Notes under the pieces: generated by a model
Database searches by the model: none
The model's input: the letters and a program-made list of their open reading frames with translations, nothing else
Told to the model about the DNA's origin: nothing
Source: Diphasiastrum complanatum
Taxonomy: Eukaryota > Streptophyta > Lycopodiopsida > Lycopodiales > Lycopodiaceae
Direction of reading: 5' to 3'
NCBI GenBank assembly: GCA_029204225.1
Contig: MU831845.1
Location: 36,755-100,754, forward strand
Length of the DNA: 64,000 nt
In this document: piece by piece, positions 1-11,116 of the stretch
Position numbering within the stretch: position 1 is the first letter of the stretch
How the letters are laid out: every line of letters begins with the position of its first letter
Made by a program: the position numbers and the translations under genes

Positions 1-302
1 CTTCTATAATAGAGCAGCAAAGTGAGCATTTGTTTTTTGATGTGATATCTAAATGTCATGGATGAGTAACATACTTTGCACTCAACTTGTTGATTTTGTT
101 TTGTATCCCAACCATCATCCAACAACTCGGTGATTATTTCAGCACTCAAGTCCTTACAAATAAATATTGTTTTCGTTCTCCAAACATTGCATTTGGAAAA
201 AAAATCAACAAAAATAGTAAAAGGTAGATACCAACGTAATCTATTATTCTTTGATCTAGTGTTACATTTTAATATACTCTGAATATCAATATATAGCCTA
301 GA

Positions 303-962
303 TCAAAAGCTTTCTGAAATTGCTGCATCAAGAGAAATCCATTTCTCACACGAAAAATCTGGTAGCGGATATGGCTCTAATCTACCAACTAAGCCATTTT
401 TATCAGGAAAATAGGTGTGATCATAAAGAAAAATCTCCTGAATGTGATTTTGGAGAACAACCTTTATATTGTAAAATACCGATATCTGAATGTATGACAT
501 CGATTATTCTTGCAATCGATTGAACTGTTTGTCATTCAACGAAATTTGATGGATACAAATATGCAAAACCAACAAAAACATCTCAAGAAAAATATAATTT
601 AAAGAAAATGCTAACTCTAAAGAAATTAAATTTGAAAACTTGTAATTGCATTTTCTTCTATCATTTGGATTAAAATCATGAATGTTGAGCTCATTGTGAA
701 GATAAGCATGCTGAACTAAAACTTCCGTGATAGATTGACCGATAGGTGATACTTTAAAATCCATTATCCTGCCTTTCCAAGAGCTTCTATATATGTTATC
801 CGATCTTTTTCTTTTTTGGAATGAGCCTTTTCCAGAGGGGTGCATCAAGATCCATTGATATTTTTGATATATTCTTGGTATCCATTGATCTTCTACATTT
901 TTTTCATTGCAAATATTGATTGCATCAATGGTTCCTCTTGGTCTCCGATTATGTGTAGCCAT
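303..962 (-). CDS. Unidentified minus-strand ORF pair, possible host gene fragment
   Basis: I do not recognise the product. Two minus-strand ORFs lie in line: 962-504 (152 codons, beginning MATHNRRPRGTIDAINICN) and 500-303 (65 codons, ending DAAISESF). The first ATG follows a pyrimidine-rich stretch (about 963-1060 on this strand) that resembles a plant 5' leader, and the reading frame stays open in AT-rich DNA. The first ORF is basic and polar near the N terminus and hydrophobic near the C terminus. The second has an ordinary amino-acid mix. They could be neighbouring exons of one gene or decayed repeat sequence. No retrotransposon motif is visible. The opposite strand at 320-523 is also open, so openness alone is weak evidence. 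Confidence 0.3.
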
Positions 963-1389
963 TACTCAAAAATATGAGTACGCAAGCTGAGAACGGAGAG
1001 AATGTAGAGATTGTGAGGGAAAGAATGACAATCCAAAATAAGAGATAGAATGAAGAATATGAGAGGTATACCTATGAATGACAAGAAGTGCCTAAACTAC
1101 AAGGATTAGCTAACCATAGTTTATGACTATTGACGTCAAATCAACCTCGAGTGTACAATGACGGACAACATAAGAATATTCGGGCAGTAACTGTGGTATA
1201 AATCACATTTGTTTGTTCTGCCCGACGGGATATTTGAAAATCATGGAAATTTGACCGGAAAAGTTAAATACAATTTCCATCTGTCAACTACTATTATACT
1301 TTGTCACAGATGGACACCATTCATTGGGAGACATAAGCGTTGAAATTGTGCGAACATCTTGAGAAAGGGCCCATTTTGAGTTCTAATAT
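963..1389. other. Gene-free stretch before copia A
   Basis: No coding sequence is supported here. It contains the pyrimidine-rich (on the minus strand) segment upstream of the 962 ATG, then AT-rich sequence up to where copia homology begins near 1390. No LTR end, primer-binding site or target duplication was recognised, so copia A has lost its 5' half. Confidence 0.4.
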
Positions 1390-3268
1390 CCCCTAATGAA
1401 GGGCAAGGGAAGTTGTTCAAACTAGATGCTTGTGTTATTGCTAACCAAGTTGGATGTGTTGCAAGGGAGCAAATACCCATTCAAGGCATTTGGCATAAAA
1501 GTATGGGACACCTCAACTTCAAGTCATTGGAGGTAATGGCTAGAAAGAAGGTTGCGATAGGTCTCAAACATGTTTGTGAGTCTTGTGCTTTGTCTAAGTC
1601 ACATAGACTACCTTATACTAGATCTAGATCTAGATCTACAAAGCCTTTTCAACTCGTGCATTCGGATATTCATGGATTTACTACAATTAGCAATAGTGGA
1701 GCTAAGTTGTATGTAACATTCATTGATGATTTTAGTAGATTTTGTTGGATGTATCTACTAAAGAGCAAGGATGAAGTGTATGATGTCTTTGTTAAGTTCA
1801 ATAATGCAAGGGAGAACCAATTTTCCACAAGGATCAAGTGCTTAAGGAGTGACAATGGTGGTGAGTACATATCTACCAAGTTCAAGGCCTTTTGTGATGA
1901 GCATGGATTCAAGAGAGAGTATACAATATCAAGGACCCCACATCAAAATGGAGTGGCTGAAATAAAGAATAGGAATTTATGTGAAAGTGCTAAAGCATGA
2001 GGTTAAGTGCTAATCTTGACAAACCATTTTGGGATCAAGCTTTGTTGTGTGCCAATTTCTTGTGCAATAGCTGGCCAAGTGCTATTTTGGATGGAAGGAC
2101 ACCTTCTGAGATGCTATTCAAGAGGAGGCCGAGTGTCACCTTTCTAAGAACCTTTGGATGCACATGCTATTTCAACATTATTACAAGACCAAGGAGAATC
2201 CATCTTCAAGAAGAGGTATTTTTGTTGGATATAGTGAAGTGAGTAAAGCCTACAAGGTTTACATTCCTTCTACTAATCAAGTGATTTTTGGTAGAAATGT
2301 CATCTTTGATGAGGGGAACATTCCAAAAGTGTCTTCAAGCATGATTGATAAAGGTGTGGATGGATCTAACATTCTTGATGTTGATGAAAATGATCCTACT
2401 TTGGATGGCGATGATGATGGACCTTCATCAAGTTCAAAGCCAAGGAGAACATCAAGAGAAAGACAAGTACCTTCAAGGCTCACTATGATCAAAAGGGTAA
2501 GCAAGTAGTTTCTGGAAATTATGTTGCTTTCCTAACCTCTTTGGATGAACCTACGAGTGTATATCAAGCAAGGAAAGAAGAGGAATGGATCCAAGCAATT
2601 GATCTTGAGTATCAAGCTCTTATGAAGAATGGAACATGGAGATTGGTGGAGTTGCCTAAGGACAAGAAAGCTATTGGATGCAAATGGATCTTCAAGGTGA
2701 AGACAAACCAAGATGGATCTATCAACAAGTACAAGGCAAGGTTAGTGGCAAAAGGATATGCTCAACAACAAGGAATTGACTATGATGAGACCTTTGCACC
2801 CGTGACAAAGATGGTAAGCATTCAAGTCATCATTTCACTTGCTACACTTTATGGATGGGATCTATGGAAAATGGACATTTCAAATGCATTCTTGAATGAT
2901 GATATTGAGGAGGAAGTGTACATGGAGTAGCTCGAGAGCTAAATTTCATCAAAGCCAAATCATGTGTGTCTACTACAACATAGTTTGTATGGCCTTAAGC
3001 AAGCACCTAGGAGTTGGTATGCTATGCTTAACACTTTTTTACTCTCTCAAGGCTAATCATTCACTTTATTATAGGTTTGCTAGAAATGATGTTACCATCT
3101 TGCTAATCTATGTGGATGATATCATCTTGAGTGGTGGAGACAATCAAGATGTGGAGGATATCAAGAGTGCTCTTAAGAAGGATTTTGAGGTGCATGATAT
3201 TGGTAATTTGCATTACATTTTGGGAATAGAAGTCATTAGGTCTTCTCTATCGACTTTCATTAGGGAAT
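1390..3268 (+). pseudogene. Copia element A, 5'- and 3'-truncated gag-pol
   Basis: Decayed Ty1/copia polyprotein closely related to element B. It starts in the GAG-pre-integrase domain (KLFKLDACVIANQ, HKSMGHLNFKSLEVMA, CESCALSKSHR, giving the integrase HHCC zinc site). It continues through the integrase core (TFIDDFSRF, SDNGGEY, QNGVAE) to 2000, where a TGA ends the frame at the position of the usual 'AKAMRL'. Coding continues in shifted frames at 1997-2508 (integrase C terminus and linker), 2541-2930 (RT fingers, CKWIFKVKTNQDGSINKYKA, ending in a stop at 'YME*LES') and 2896-3270 (RT palm with intact YVDD: LLIYVDDIILSGG). It stops abruptly at about 3265, before RNase H. At least four frame breaks make it dead. 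Confidence 0.9.
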
Positions 3269-3815
3269 AGAGGCAAGGAACAACACAAGAAATCTCCCCC
3301 CCTTTTGGGCATCCTCTCCCTCTCTTATAGATGGCAAATGACTCACTCCAAAGCATTGTGAAATGTCCACACAAGTCAATGAGAAGAGAGGAGGCAAAGG
3401 AAAGGCCAAGAGCCTCACAAATTAGTGGAATGTCAAAAGGCACCTTCCATAACTTATGTTTCTTGGTTATAACTTCTTGGTTTCTTTAGGGACATCAAGG
3501 GACCGTAGTAGGTGCACCCTCCTACTAACTCCCCATGACCCTTATGTGATGGCTAACTTTGGACCAAGGCCAATTATGTGATCATGGCTCAAGGTTGAGG
3601 CCCAAGGCTTAGGAAAATGACCAATAAGGTCCTCCTAACACCTTACTAGATTCCATACCTCCATCCAAGACATAGACACCCTCATGCTCTTATCCAAGGA
3701 CACAATTACCTTAATCCAATGGCACCTACCCTTATCCAAGGGTGACTCGCCATTTAGCCCCCTTAGAGTCTAAATGGGCACATAGGAGTTACTAAAGTAC
3801 TGCTAGTTACATAGG
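3269..3815. other. Unassigned block between two copia fragments
   Basis: About 550 bp that interrupts copia homology. No ORF is credible. The segment is rich in short CT and CCTTATCCAAGG-type repeats ('ttatccaagg' occurs twice, 3690-3750). It might be an LTR or other insert, but I found neither TG...CA ends nor a duplicated target. Confidence 0.35.
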
Positions 3816-3920
3816 TATGTAACAAAAGTGGTCATTGGAAGAGATGTCAATTTTTATGAGGAAAACTTTCCAAAAGTTTCTTCAAGTGCTGGTGTGGATG
3901 TTGAATCTAACATTCTTGCG
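3816..3920 (+). pseudogene. Copia scrap: integrase C-terminal linker
   Basis: About 100 bp translate as KVVIGRDVNFYEENFPKVSS, the linker after integrase in the A/B copia family (compare VVISRDVIFHEEN in element B and VIFGRNVIFDEGN in A at 2280). It is a second, separate copy of that region, so it is not simply the continuation of A, which has already passed into RT by 3268. Confidence 0.75.
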
Positions 3921-4347
3921 TGGCATGTGTATTGTAAGTCCACATGTGAATAATTGTTAATAAACTTCTACCATGGCATGTGTGTTATAACACCATGAGT
4001 AGAAGCTTTCCTTTGCTTAATAAGTTCTAAACTTTTAAACTTAGGAAACTTAAGTTAGAAAACTTGAGAAATAAAAGATTCTAAGTTTAACTTGAGTTCT
4101 AAGTTTAGGGACTCAAGTTTCTAAGTTAGAAGTTGTGAGACTTAGAATAGCAAGTAGAAGAATAATCCCATAAGTTAGTGGAAACTTATTGAAGGCCCTC
4201 TTGCTATAAACAGAGAGGCATTTTCCTTGTAAACAACACATTGAGATTATGCTACATGCTTATCACATTACAAAAGTAAGGTATGCTAGATCTAATCATA
4301 TTGATTTACTGTAGTTTGATGCATTTACATGATTGTAGCTTTTAACA
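3921..4347 (+). promoter_or_regulatory. Possible promoter and 5' leader of the interrupted gene
   Basis: Gene-free, AT-rich stretch upstream of the ATG at 4348. A TATA-like element (GCTATAAACAGAG, about 4202-4214) lies about 140 bp before the ATG. Downstream, AAG|GTATGC near 4280 and TTTACTGTAG near 4318 resemble plant 5' and 3' splice sites, so a small leader intron is possible. The segment 4020-4120 is built from short repeats of 'aagttctaagttta' in slightly varied form. All of this is inference from motifs. Confidence 0.3.
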
Positions 4348-4654
4348 ATGGCGATGTTCCATTTGCATGTTGCTCTTCTGATGGAATGCACTCCAATTAT
4401 CAAGAAAAATGCGAAAGTTGTAGAGAATGTTGCTGCAATAGTTAGAGAATTGAAAATAAATAATCATATGAATATAGATTTGTGGGTGGATGGATCAATT
4501 TATCCTAATGATCCACCTACCAATTTGTGTCTAGATTTTAAATCTGTAACTCATCTTCTCAGATATGTATGTGAAGGAAATAGCGGATTACTTGGATATT
4601 GTCAAAGGTTGCGTGATATTGGAATGCATAGCATATCTTGTCTTAATCAACAAT
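4348..4654 (+). pseudogene. Unidentified ORF, 5' part, cut by LTR insertion
   Basis: Open frame starting MAMFHLHVALLMECTP and running 102 codons to ...SCLNQQ, where an LTR begins inside the next codon. The product is not recognised. It has no retrotransposon motif; it contains an acidic, polar middle (NIDLWVDGSIYPNDPP) and heads into a Gln-rich helix. Directly after the far LTR at 17521, the duplicated target is followed in the same reading frame by QFANQQLQHANKQLLHYVQ, continuing the same QQL repeat pattern. This shows a single ORF split by the 12.9-kb insertion. The stop codon seen at 4657-4659 belongs to the LTR. Confidence 0.6.
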
Positions 4655-5310
4655 TGTGAAAATTGTCAACATTTCCTAGCTAGTTTGAGGCCTAAATTGG
4701 CTAAAATTGTAAATAGTTTTGGTTCTGGAGTTTCACACGTGTGAACCAGGCCACAATGTTTTTATTTACTGTATTTTTTCAGTATGATGAAGTGTCAAAC
4801 TTCATACCCTTCAAAATGAGACCATTTTGATGTATTTTGGTCATATAAGCCATTTTTAGCTATTTTTCCTATATAGGGAATATCTAGGGTCAAGTACCTT
4901 CTAGAGAGAGGAGAGAGAGTCATCTTCCTCATCCATAAATAGTAGGGAAGTCGTGGAAAACAGGTTGGAGAAACCTTTTGTATGCTTCATTGAGATCAAT
5001 AGATCATTGTCATTGTTTCTTCCTCCATTGAGAGCATTGTTGTGTGTATTGTCTTCAAGCTATTGTGTATGATCTTAGGTGCTTTCCAAAAGTGATAGGC
5101 TGATGTATTATGGACTGTATAATGCTATTTTGGGCCGCACTTGATGTTTATGGAAGTTTCCATTTGTGATAAATGCTTTTTGATCAAGTTCTTTGCATTC
5201 TAGGTAGCATAGAATGTGTTGCCAATTCCTAGCTTATGTAGTTTGGAGTGCAAGCATTCAAGCCAATGATCTTGGAGTTTAGATCCACTTAGGATCTGTA
5301 TTTTTTCACA
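4655..5310 (+). repeat. LTR 1 of the three-LTR complex
   Basis: 656-bp LTR with TG...CA ends. U3 carries the palindrome TTCACACGTGTGAA (4732-4745). A TATA-like CCTATATAGGGA (about 4869-4880) followed by a GA-rich stretch marks the likely promoter and transcript start. It has one extra T in the terminal T run compared with LTRs 2 and 3. It is followed at once by a primer-binding site. Confidence 0.9.
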
Positions 5311-5328
5311 TGGTATCAGAGCTGGTTG
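5311..5328 (+). other. Primer-binding site after LTR 1
   Basis: TGGTATCAGAGCTGGTTG follows LTR 1 directly. The first 12 bases match the complement of the 3' end of plant initiator methionine tRNA, the usual copia primer. Identity with the segment after LTR 2 continues for exactly these 18 bases and then stops, marking the left junction of the mosaic segment. Confidence 0.85.
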
Positions 5329-5625
5329 CCACTTGATTCGACTGCCCCTTGCTGTTGTTCTTGCTTGCAGTATCCGACAGTCTTGAATTTCGTGGTTGCT
5401 TCGCTTGCAGTATTTGCAGAACAACTTCTTTTTTGTTTGCGGATTCGACAGTTCTTTGTGCTAAGCTAGTTTATGGTCTGGCTTTGATTGCTTCGGGCCT
5501 TTCTTCTTCTTCTACTTAGTCGTGCTCTTGTTGGCGTATAGGGCGTGAAAATCAGCTGAGAAACTTGAGGCTTTGTTCCTCTGCGTGTCTTCTTGCAACA
5601 ACATAGTAATGACTCTCCAAAGAGT
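5329..5625 (-). pseudogene. Inverted gag fragment of an E/M-type copia
   Basis: Read on the minus strand this encodes a Gag C-terminal piece: LTLWRVITMLLQED, a Lys/Ser linker broken by stops, then a CCHC zinc knuckle (CKYCKRSNHEIQDC, about 5421-5380) and RILQART. The same order occurs in element E at 27990-28240. It is fused to the primer-binding site of LTR 1 in opposite orientation, so it cannot be that LTR's own internal region. Confidence 0.8.
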
Positions 5626-6016
5626 CAGTTCTAGATGAGTCGTGTTGAGCAATCGTTGTCAAGTCTGTTAGCGCAGTTGCATGGGGTGAGTGTGAAGATG
5701 CCGCGACGCCAGCCTTTGCTGAAATGAATGTTGGTGAATATGCAAAAAATGCGACACTCTGACGAAATGCCTTAGGATTTGATTTACAGGGTGGCTTCGC
5801 TTTTCCTAGGGCACCTTCGGCATTTTGTCAGGCAGTGTCGTCTTTTTTTGCCTGTCACAAATCATGTGTAAAAAACACAGTGTCGCGGTTTTCACCTTTC
5901 TTTTGCCTGTGAGAATTTACTTGTATTTATGTTGTGCGACAATGTGAGTAAACATGCAGCATGAATGGAGGCAGATTAAAATGGGATTTAGGAGAGTAGA
6001 GGAGATAAATCCAACA
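5626..6016 (-). repeat. Inverted LTR piece of the E/M copia family
   Basis: About 390 bp closely resemble the LTR at 61268-61702. Both share the end CCAACA (minus-strand TGTTGGATTTATCTC), the GCGACACT/AGTGTCGC motifs and the 'cctgtcacaaatcatgtgtaaaa' region. No polypurine tract or primer site accompanies it, and it runs straight into the gag fragment, so the block is rearranged. Confidence 0.75.
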
Positions 6017-6737
6017 TCCAAGGCTTTAACAAAAGAATAATACTACCCACATGGCTTAAGTCCTGTGATATGGATCTAAAACTTATTTTGTGGACTGTAG
6101 GCAAGAGGGAAGGAAGAGCAAGGAGACAAACTATGAAAAAGCTTGGAAGTCGTTCTTCCTAAGTGCAAATCCATAGCTTGGCACTAAAAACCTGGATAGC
6201 AAATCTAGCATTTCTATGGCAAGAGAGGATGCTACTTATGTCTAGAAATCTAGGCATCAAGCATACATAGTAGAGAAACAAGCATCAACACATAAAATGG
6301 AAACACTCGCCTCACAATTCTCTCTCTTTTCCTCTCTCAAAGTGTAAAATACCTATGTAAACCAAATGAGGGGAGATTTTCTTGGTTGTTACTTGCTTCT
6401 TTTCCCTAATGGAAGGCTAGTGTGTAGAGAGCATAGATTTGGCTTGCTTGTTCTTGAGAGGATCACCATCTTTGGCATAGGACTTAGATGGGAGTAGGAT
6501 CTTGAGCATGCTAGTGATTCTGATGGTTGTGATTGTGGTTTAGCAAGGGAGTGCTAGATAGTCTTGCTTGTGCATAGATCTAGAAGGGTGGTAAATTCTT
6601 GAGGCCATTTGATTGTCTACTTTTGGAAGGATCTTAGGAGCATTGGAGGAGAGGCACAAATGATTGGAGGGCTTTTGGAGGCATCGGTGGACATCAACTC
6701 AAAGGCTTGGTCGACAGCTCTTCCTTGTTGTAGAAAG
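6017..6737. other. Unassigned block, possibly a gypsy LTR and leader
   Basis: No gene is supported. The block ends at TGGTATCTGAGCC (6738-6750), one mismatch from the usual primer-binding motif, and gypsy protease sequence starts about 120 bp later. The preceding sequence may therefore be a decayed gypsy LTR. Its left edge was not resolved. Confidence 0.35.
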
Positions 6738-8284
6738 TGGTATCTGAGCCTCTTAAGACCAAATTGGGAATGGTAACTCTAAAGCTCTTTCTTTTGTTGC
6801 ATAAAAATCTACCATCAAATTGTTTTGCTAGTGTGGTTGATTAATATTTGTTTTCTTAGTTCAATATTTTATGGACCTAATGACTTAATTTGCATTAAGG
6901 GTAAAATTGGAGGACATGTTGTTAATGTACTTTTTGACACGAGATCCACTCATAATTTTATAAATGCAAATTTGGTATAGATGCTAAACCTTCCTATCAA
7001 AAAAAGTGAGAAGAAATACTGTGTGACAATGGCGTCTGGATGTAATTCCAAACCCATGGATTATGTGGTTCCTAATGTACCATTGCACATATAGGACTAT
7101 GTTGAAAAACTAGAATTCCATGTCATTAATTTGGCAAATGTGGATGTTGTTCTTGGGCAACAGTGGCATTATGATAAGAATAAATCTTTGAAAATTGATT
7201 TTGTTGAAAAGTCTTTAACTTTTATGCATGATTGTCTTTTAATAAAGATTAGTGCTAGTTTAAGTTGATGCTACTGGTATTAAATTTTACTCTAAGCTTG
7301 AGCCTAATTCTTCAATAAAGAACACAGAGTATAAATTTTATTATGTTTTCATAAAAACTTAATTTTTTGCAATGATGAGATTCTTAAACATAATGCCATG
7401 AATGTACCCAGTGAGAACACTCCTGAATTTGAAGCCTATAGTGGACTTAGGCAAGAATTCAATGATGTTTTTCTAGACCTTTCTATAGGTTTACCACCTG
7501 AAAGGTCTATAGATCACAAGATTGACCTCATACATGGTTCAATTTTGATTGCACAACACTCTTATAGGATGAATGCATCGGAAGAGACTGAGGTACAAAG
7601 GCAATTAAGTGAGTATCTAGAGAAAGGGTGGGTTAAACCTAGTAAGTCTCCTTGGGCATATCACTAGTGGTTCTGGTCGCCAAGAAGGATGGGACTATAA
7701 GGTTTTGCATGGACTATAAAAAGTTGAACAAATTTACATTTAAAAATAGGTATCCACTATAATGAATGGATAACCTGATAAATTATCTTGGTGGTGCAAG
7801 GTACTTTACCAAGATAGATCTAAGATCAGGGTATCATCAAATTCACATTAAGGTAGAGGATATACATAAGACAGGTTTTCGAACTCGGTTTGGACACTAC
7901 AAGTTTTTGGTGCTTCCATTTGGTTTGACCAATGCACCAGTGACTTTCCAACAAATGTTGAACGATTTGTTCAGGCCATATTGGGAAGATTCTTAATAGT
8001 TTTCTTGGATGATATCCTGCTCTTTAGTAAGACTTCGGCGAAACATAAAACGCATCTTAAGATTGTCGTGGACATCTTAAGAAAAGAAAAGCTCTTTGCC
8101 AAAGAGTCTAGGTGTGATTTTTTTGCTAAAGGGTTATCATACTTGGGGCATAAGATTTTCGAACGTGGTATAGAAATAGAGGCCGATCGTATTCGAAGGA
8201 TTATTGAATCGCCAATTCTTACTACGGTTTGGGAAATCAAGTCATTCTTGGGTTTTGTGCAATTTTTTCGTCAACATATATGTT
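6738..8284 (+). pseudogene. Ty3/gypsy protease-RT fragment
   Basis: Decayed Ty3/gypsy pol. A retropepsin-like segment near 6920-7250 reads LFDTRSTHNFI and then VVLGQQWHYD; the catalytic D-T/S-G is changed to DTR, which should inactivate it. RT begins at 7398 ([32 protein letters not shown]), is broken by a stop at 7665, and resumes at 7766 with [17 protein letters not shown] and [14 protein letters not shown] frame change near 7985 leads to VFLDDILLFSK (FLDD as the catalytic motif) and SYLGHKI...IKSFLGFVQFFRQHI, then homology stops. Gag, RNase H and integrase are absent. Confidence 0.85.
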
Positions 8285-9808
8285 AGAAATCAGTTTGATC
8301 TGATTCATTTTATGTAAGCTCTAAATGTGATATCGTAATTAGTGTACAATTAATTAAATTTGTTGTATTCAGTAGTGTTCGGGACTTGACCCGCCATCCA
8401 CATATCAGTCTAAACACTCGTCCTGTAGCCAGCTACTTGGGTTAGCCTGTTGAAATGTCACGTCTAACTTGTAGATCAAACTTGATAATCTTATGGTTGA
8501 TGTTCACATTCTAATTTCACACGTGTGGAACTTGTTCACACGTGTGAGTGGAAGCAAAAGATTACTTGTATATAGTTGAATTTAATTTAGATCAATCTAC
8601 ACAAGTGTGAACTAGTTTTTTGACTAGAATCTATGAAACTGCCATTTGGCACTATTTCGTTGTATAGTAGCTAGCACTTCCATGTGAATGAGTAAATGCT
8701 CCCACATGCTAAGATGCTATTCACATGTGTGAAGGTAGCTGTACCTTATGTTGACAGATCCCCTGCTCCAGAGGACCTGTTGTTTACTTCGATTCTTTCT
8801 GGCCACTTTTTCAGAACCGTTTCTGCCTGTTATCAGGCTTCATGGCATTCGTTAGATAGTTTCCTGATTTTACGATGCCAAACCAGGCAGAAGGAAACAT
8901 GTAGACGTTGCAGAATAGATTTTATGTCCTGCATGTCAGAGGACTACTCATGACGTCACTCTTGAACGCACTTACATTCTACATAGGATGCAAGCCTAGA
9001 ACGCCCATTCATAGATCAGCATGTAAACCAATGAACGTTCAGTAGTTTCTACTGCTACTTACTCTAAAAGCGATTGAAATTAGATCCTACACTACACTGA
9101 ACTGAGCTACATCAAGAACTGGATTGTACAGAGATATGCAAGAATCACACCACAAATCCAGCCTATTTAATTTACTTGAATGCTAGCTCCTACATTAATT
9201 CACAAGAAAACATGAAATCTAATCCACAACTAGGAAAGCAAGAAAACTAATCCACTCTAAATCCACAACCACACACAAAAGGATGGAAGGGCCAGATCAT
9301 AAATGCATCACTCAAGAAACAAGCATGACCAAGGAGATCAATGGTTGCACCAAACTCGTGAAGGCTCTTCTCATTTCAGCATGGAATTGATACAAATCAC
9401 AAAAAGCTCCTCTACACAAAGAGGGAGTCTCTTAAATAAGCAAGAGAGCTACTTAGGTGGCATCCTAGTGGAATTTCCACATTTCACAAATTACAAGTGG
9501 AATATTGCTCTCCACCAGAGGTCACCATCAAAAGGTGGCTCACTCTACTTTCTTTAAGAGGGGTCTACTTGCCTTTATTACATTTGCCTAGAAATACTAG
9601 TTCCTACATGGTCATTCCATCTTCCGGGATTCACCACGAGGCTTACACAGTTCTTACTTGTCATTACTAACTAGTATTCCTCGGCTCTCATACTCGGCTC
9701 TCAGTCTTCATTAGTCTCGTCTTCTCAGAGACCTCCTCGGTCTAAGGTGAGAGGCGCTCTTGAGTTGTTCTGTCCGAGTATCTTGGGGATTCGACATAAT
9801 CAACCAAC
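8285..9808. other. LTR-like, gene-free mosaic with two G-box palindromes
   Basis: No gene is supported. Two copies of CACACGTGTG lie 19 bp apart (8518-8527 and 8537-8546), with further decayed versions near 8600 and 8710. Around 8660-8730 the sequence is the reverse complement, imperfectly, of part of the D-family LTR ('gtgggagcatttactcat'). Around 9788-9808 the minus strand reads TGTTGGTTGATTATGTC after a purine-rich AGGGGTGGGATGA, a possible LTR start beside a polypurine tract. Boundaries are uncertain. Confidence 0.4.
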
Positions 9809-11116
9809 ATCATCCCACCCCTAATGTGTTGCAGGACCCACTGCAACTCATATTGGACGATGTCGCTCCGCTTTCGCATTGGCATCTTCGATCGGCACTT
9901 GGAAAAGCGTAGATCCTCGTTCGCTTACATAAAACCACGTGCTTATTGTCGCTAGTCTTTATCAACACTGTTTCTGCAAATTGCCGCAGTTTAACCAGAA
10001 TGTCTTATTGCTATAAGTGGTTGACATTCTCAAAATTGGAGAGCTTTCCATGTGTCTCTTCGTTTGTCACTTGTATCTGCCATTGACGGTTTCATCTTTG
10101 GTTTCTTGGCAGATTCTAACTCATGGGAGGTCTGTATCCTCCATTTTCTTCTGGGTGTCTCCGTGGTTCTTCCCTCAGTTGAAGTTCCAGTCTCAAGGAA
10201 AACCTTTGATCTGCAGGTTGCAAAAACTTTGGTTATCAGTCTCAAGGAGTTGGATTCATCAAAAATTGGTGGTAGGAACAGATTTGGATGGACAGTTCAA
10301 TAACGGTAAGGAAACGTGATGAAGGCTTGGTGAAAAGATGAAGGAACTGATAGTTCTACAGTTGCAGCCTTGGACCCTTGCAATGTCAAGCTTTGACCAC
10401 CACTTGCTAGGTGAGGAGCTCACTTTATTTGCAGGTTCACGTTGTCTTCATCTTTCTTTTTTCTGTAGCTTTTTCTTTTGATTCGTTACTTTTGGATCTC
10501 TTTGGGCTTCATAAGAGGGGATTCAACTATCATTGCTCCAGAGAGTTTCTTTTAATCAAGGTTGATTAGACTCATCTGTTGCTTAAGTTTTGTCCTTTCC
10601 TCCTCAGCTTCTTGGATTTTTCTCTTTATTTGTTCTCCCTTTCTGAAGGATCTTCGTCGTGACTGGGGTACTTCTTCTGATTGAGTCTCTTTAACCCCCC
10701 CCCCAAAAAAAAAAATATGTTGGTGGGGATGTTGTTACTGGTAACTGGTCATGTTCAAGGTTGGATCTGTGTGTGGAACACATAGTTGAAACTCGTTGAA
10801 TATGTGACGGTACTAAATATTGAGCAAATTTTAACTAAATTTGTTTCGATCTTGCTATAGTTGACTCGAAGATGAATATGGCAAGGAGATGCAGGAATCA
10901 ACTCTAATGTGACATGGATTTCGCATATTTCTCAAGAATCCTAAATTTTTGTGCAAGGGAATCTGAAGATGGTGAGATGAATGAAAATGTGTTCTGGAGA
11001 TGCTCTACAAAAGACTCTCGTGCAGTAGCTATTCCTCATGCAAAAATCAATCACACAAAATAGGTGAAGAGAAACAAGGAAATAAACAAATGTGGCAGAG
11101 AGTGAGAACTGTATAG
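9809..11116. other. Unassigned block left of LTR 2
   Basis: No gene is supported. A C10A11 run lies at 10695-10715. Overlapping short ORFs on both strands at 10017-10319 lack recognisable domains. The right edge GTATAG abuts LTR 2 with no polypurine tract, so it is not the 3' end of a normal element of this family. Confidence 0.4.

Noticed and set aside
4655-5310. LTR 1 as an ordinary solo LTR
   Set aside because: It is followed by a primer site, and its left flank ACAAT matches the right flank of LTR 3, not the bases after 5310.
5311-5328. tRNA gene at the TGGTATCAGAGC motifs
   Set aside because: The match is only to the 3' end complement of initiator tRNA directly after an LTR, as in a primer-binding site; no cloverleaf is present.
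8518-8546. Closely spaced palindromes as a CRISPR array or bacterial operator
   Set aside because: The context is plant LTR-like DNA, there are only two copies, and the same palindrome recurs across LTRs.
10017-10319. Overlapping ORFs on both strands near 10.0-10.3 kb
   Set aside because: Open on both strands with no recognisable motif and flanked by repeat mosaic; coding status cannot be supported.
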